DNA of 6,868 nucleotides, from positions 1 to 6,868 of the forward strand of contig JAASSE010000054.1 of assembly GCA_021768055.1 (NCBI GenBank), in the 5' to 3' direction. Below are positions 5,929 through 6,868 of this stretch, in pieces; the first letter of the stretch is position 1; every line of letters starts with the position of its first letter. The DNA comes from Gammaproteobacteria bacterium. GTDB lineage: Bacteria; Pseudomonadota; Gammaproteobacteria; SZUA-229. The notes under the pieces were generated by a model. It ran no database searches. It was not told the DNA's origin and saw only the letters and a program-made list of their open reading frames with translations. The position numbers and the translations under genes are program-made.

Positions 5929-6702
5929 TCATTTTGTTTGCAAGGTATCTAGCCATTTCGCAACTGTTTCAATCAAGGCATCTTCATTGCCATCAAAGAA
6001 ATGGTTGCCAGTAATTTCTTTTTGCTCATATCGTTTATTGCCGGCTGATTTCGCAGCTGCTGCACGTTGCTTCTGTGAGTTTAAAACGGGATCCAGGTCT
6101 TCATTACCGAAAAGATCAAGCGTCGGTACGGTAATTTTTCCAAGTAACTTGATGCAGTTCATGCGCGGGTCCTTTGCAAAGGCAGCCATCCCAATCGCAA
6201 TAAAGCCTGATACATCCTGTTTCGATGTGGAGAGGTAGTAGGCCGACATGGAAGCACCCTGGCTGTGACCGACCAGTACGATGTTTTTTGAACCATTGTT
6301 TTTCAGATACTGGATAGCAGCCTCGATGCGTGGCGCGACTTCATCGTACAGTGGTGCATAGTCTATGTACTCGGCCTCGTTGGGCAGTATTGGCATCTGG
6401 ATCGACAGCGTGTTCCAGTTATGTTCCGTCAGGCCTACGCGCAGTGGTTGAATCACCTGTTGCCAGTCAGGATGAATACCGGTGCCATGCATGATAATCA
6501 CCGCTCTTGCTTTATCTTCGCCTGCCTCTGTGTAAATACCGAGAAAATCGCTGTGGCCATCATTTAGATAAATTGCCTCGCCATCGAGGATGGCATCGAC
6601 AACCTGATCGGCCCAGCGTTTTTCCTTGGCCAGATCTGAAGCCTGTGCATTAAATGTAACTATTGTGAAAAGCGCGATTAAGCAGGTCGTTAATTTATTC
6701 AT
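5929..6702 (-). CDS. Exported alpha/beta-hydrolase-like protein (DUF3530-like)
   Basis: 257 residues from the ATG at 6702. Residues 1-21 look like a Sec signal peptide (MNKLTT, hydrophobic LIALFTIVTF, AQA cleavage site before S22), so the protein is probably periplasmic. The hydrolase pattern is visible: MHG oxyanion-type turn at 71-73, nucleophile elbow GHSQGA with Ser147, probable acid Asp202 in FGNEDLDPVL and probable His234 in GNHFFDG. The sequence around HPDW..VI.PLR and W.TLS.QMP resembles the DUF3530 family as I remember it; substrate unknown. AAAGGTG (6707-6713) precedes the ATG by four bases. The start overlaps the ubiA stop in ATGA (6699-6702), which points to translational coupling. 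The frame stays open upstream to an ATG at 6828, but that extension lies over ubiA in another frame, lacks protein-like character and would bury the signal peptide, so it is rejected. Confidence 0.88.
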   Translation of the reverse strand: MNKLTTCLIALFTIVTFNAQASDLAKEKRWADQVVDAILDGEAIYLNDGHSDFLGIYTEAGEDKARAVIIMHGTGIHPDWQQVIQPLRVGLTEHNWNTLSIQMPILPNEAEYIDYAPLYDEVAPRIEAAIQYLKNNGSKNIVLVGHSQGASMSAYYLSTSKQDVSGFIAIGMAAFAKDPRMNCIKLLGKITVPTLDLFGNEDLDPVLNSQKQRAAAAKSAGNKRYEQKEITGNHFFDGNEDALIETVAKWLDTLQTK

Positions 6703-6868
6703 GTAACACCTTTGAATTGATAGTCGAGTACAACACCAACAAACAGAACGAAACCGAACCAGTTGTTGTTTAAAAATGCCTTGAAACACAAAGCAGGATC
6801 GCGGTTCTTGATCAGATACTGCTGCCACAAAGCGAGCACGGTCGCCATGGTTACGCCGGTATAGTAAA
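6699..6868 (-). CDS. ubiA: 4-hydroxybenzoate polyprenyltransferase, C-terminal part only
   Basis: The last 55 codons of UbiA, cut by the right edge; the first complete codon is at 6864-6866. UbiA is an inner-membrane enzyme that attaches the polyprenyl chain to 4-hydroxybenzoate in ubiquinone synthesis. The end is recognised from CFKAFLNNNWFGFVLFVG, which closely follows the E. coli UbiA end (CFKAFMNNNYVGLVLFLG), preceded by WQQYLIKNRDP (E. coli WLIRNRE). The segment GFVLFVGVVL would be the final membrane helix. The catalytic aspartate-rich motifs lie outside the window. The TGA stop (6699-6701) overlaps the ATG of the downstream hydrolase gene. Short and edge-cut, it is easily missed by ORF finders, but the match is distinctive. 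Confidence 0.92.
   Translation of the reverse strand, partial: YYTGVTMATVLALWQQYLIKNRDPALCFKAFLNNNWFGFVLFVGVVLDYQFKGVT

Noticed and set aside
6703..6828. 42-residue N-terminal extension of the hydrolase to ATG 6828
   Set aside because: It overlaps the ubiA coding sequence in another frame, is Cys/Arg-rich and would hide the signal peptide. ATG 6702 has a Shine-Dalgarno and the ATGA overlap.

Overview
The window reads as ordinary chromosomal DNA of a gammaproteobacterium. The biotin genes bioB and bioF lie divergent from a comF/gntX-type gene, an arrangement known from gammaproteobacteria, and the ubiA and PlsB-like proteins also look gammaproteobacterial. The species cannot be named from this sequence. 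There is no gene-free stretch over 300 bases, and I see no tRNA, rRNA, CRISPR array, transposase or phage gene.

Layout, left to right. (1) Positions 3-1445, + strand: the main part of a PlsB/PlsC-type membrane acyltransferase of phospholipid synthesis, open at the left edge. (2) Positions 1454-2824, - strand: a predicted lipoprotein made almost wholly of six FG-GAP (integrin-alpha-like beta-propeller) repeats of exactly 69 residues each. It converges on the acyltransferase with only 8 bases between the stop codons. (3) Positions 2867-4030, - strand: bioF. (4) Positions 4073-5068, - strand: bioB. Between and partly inside bioB and bioF is an imperfect inverted repeat (4039-4114) that encodes the last residues of BioB, holds its stop codon in the loop and carries the likely bioF ribosome-binding site at its base. 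(5) Positions 5122-5850, + strand: a ComF/GntX-type phosphoribosyltransferase-fold protein with a plausible sigma-70 promoter overlapping the bioB start. (6) Positions 5929-6702, - strand: an exported alpha/beta-hydrolase-like protein resembling DUF3530. (7) Positions 6699-6868, - strand: the C-terminal 55 codons of ubiA, whose stop overlaps the hydrolase start in ATGA.

The minus-strand genes bioB, bioF and the FG-GAP lipoprotein have gaps of 42 bases each and look like one transcription unit. BioF makes 7-keto-8-aminopelargonate (KAPA) and BioB performs the last step of biotin synthesis. bioH, bioC, bioA and bioD are not here; the position after bioF where bioH/bioC often follow is taken by the lipoprotein. 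ubiA and the hydrolase form a second, translationally coupled unit, so the hydrolase is probably made together with the ubiquinone prenyltransferase. Most of the window is housekeeping. The parts worth a second look are the regular propeller lipoprotein at the end of a biotin unit, the bioB/bioF inverted repeat, the ubiA-hydrolase coupling, and a glycine-to-threonine change in the ComF PRPP loop. I did not find a convincing new multi-gene system.
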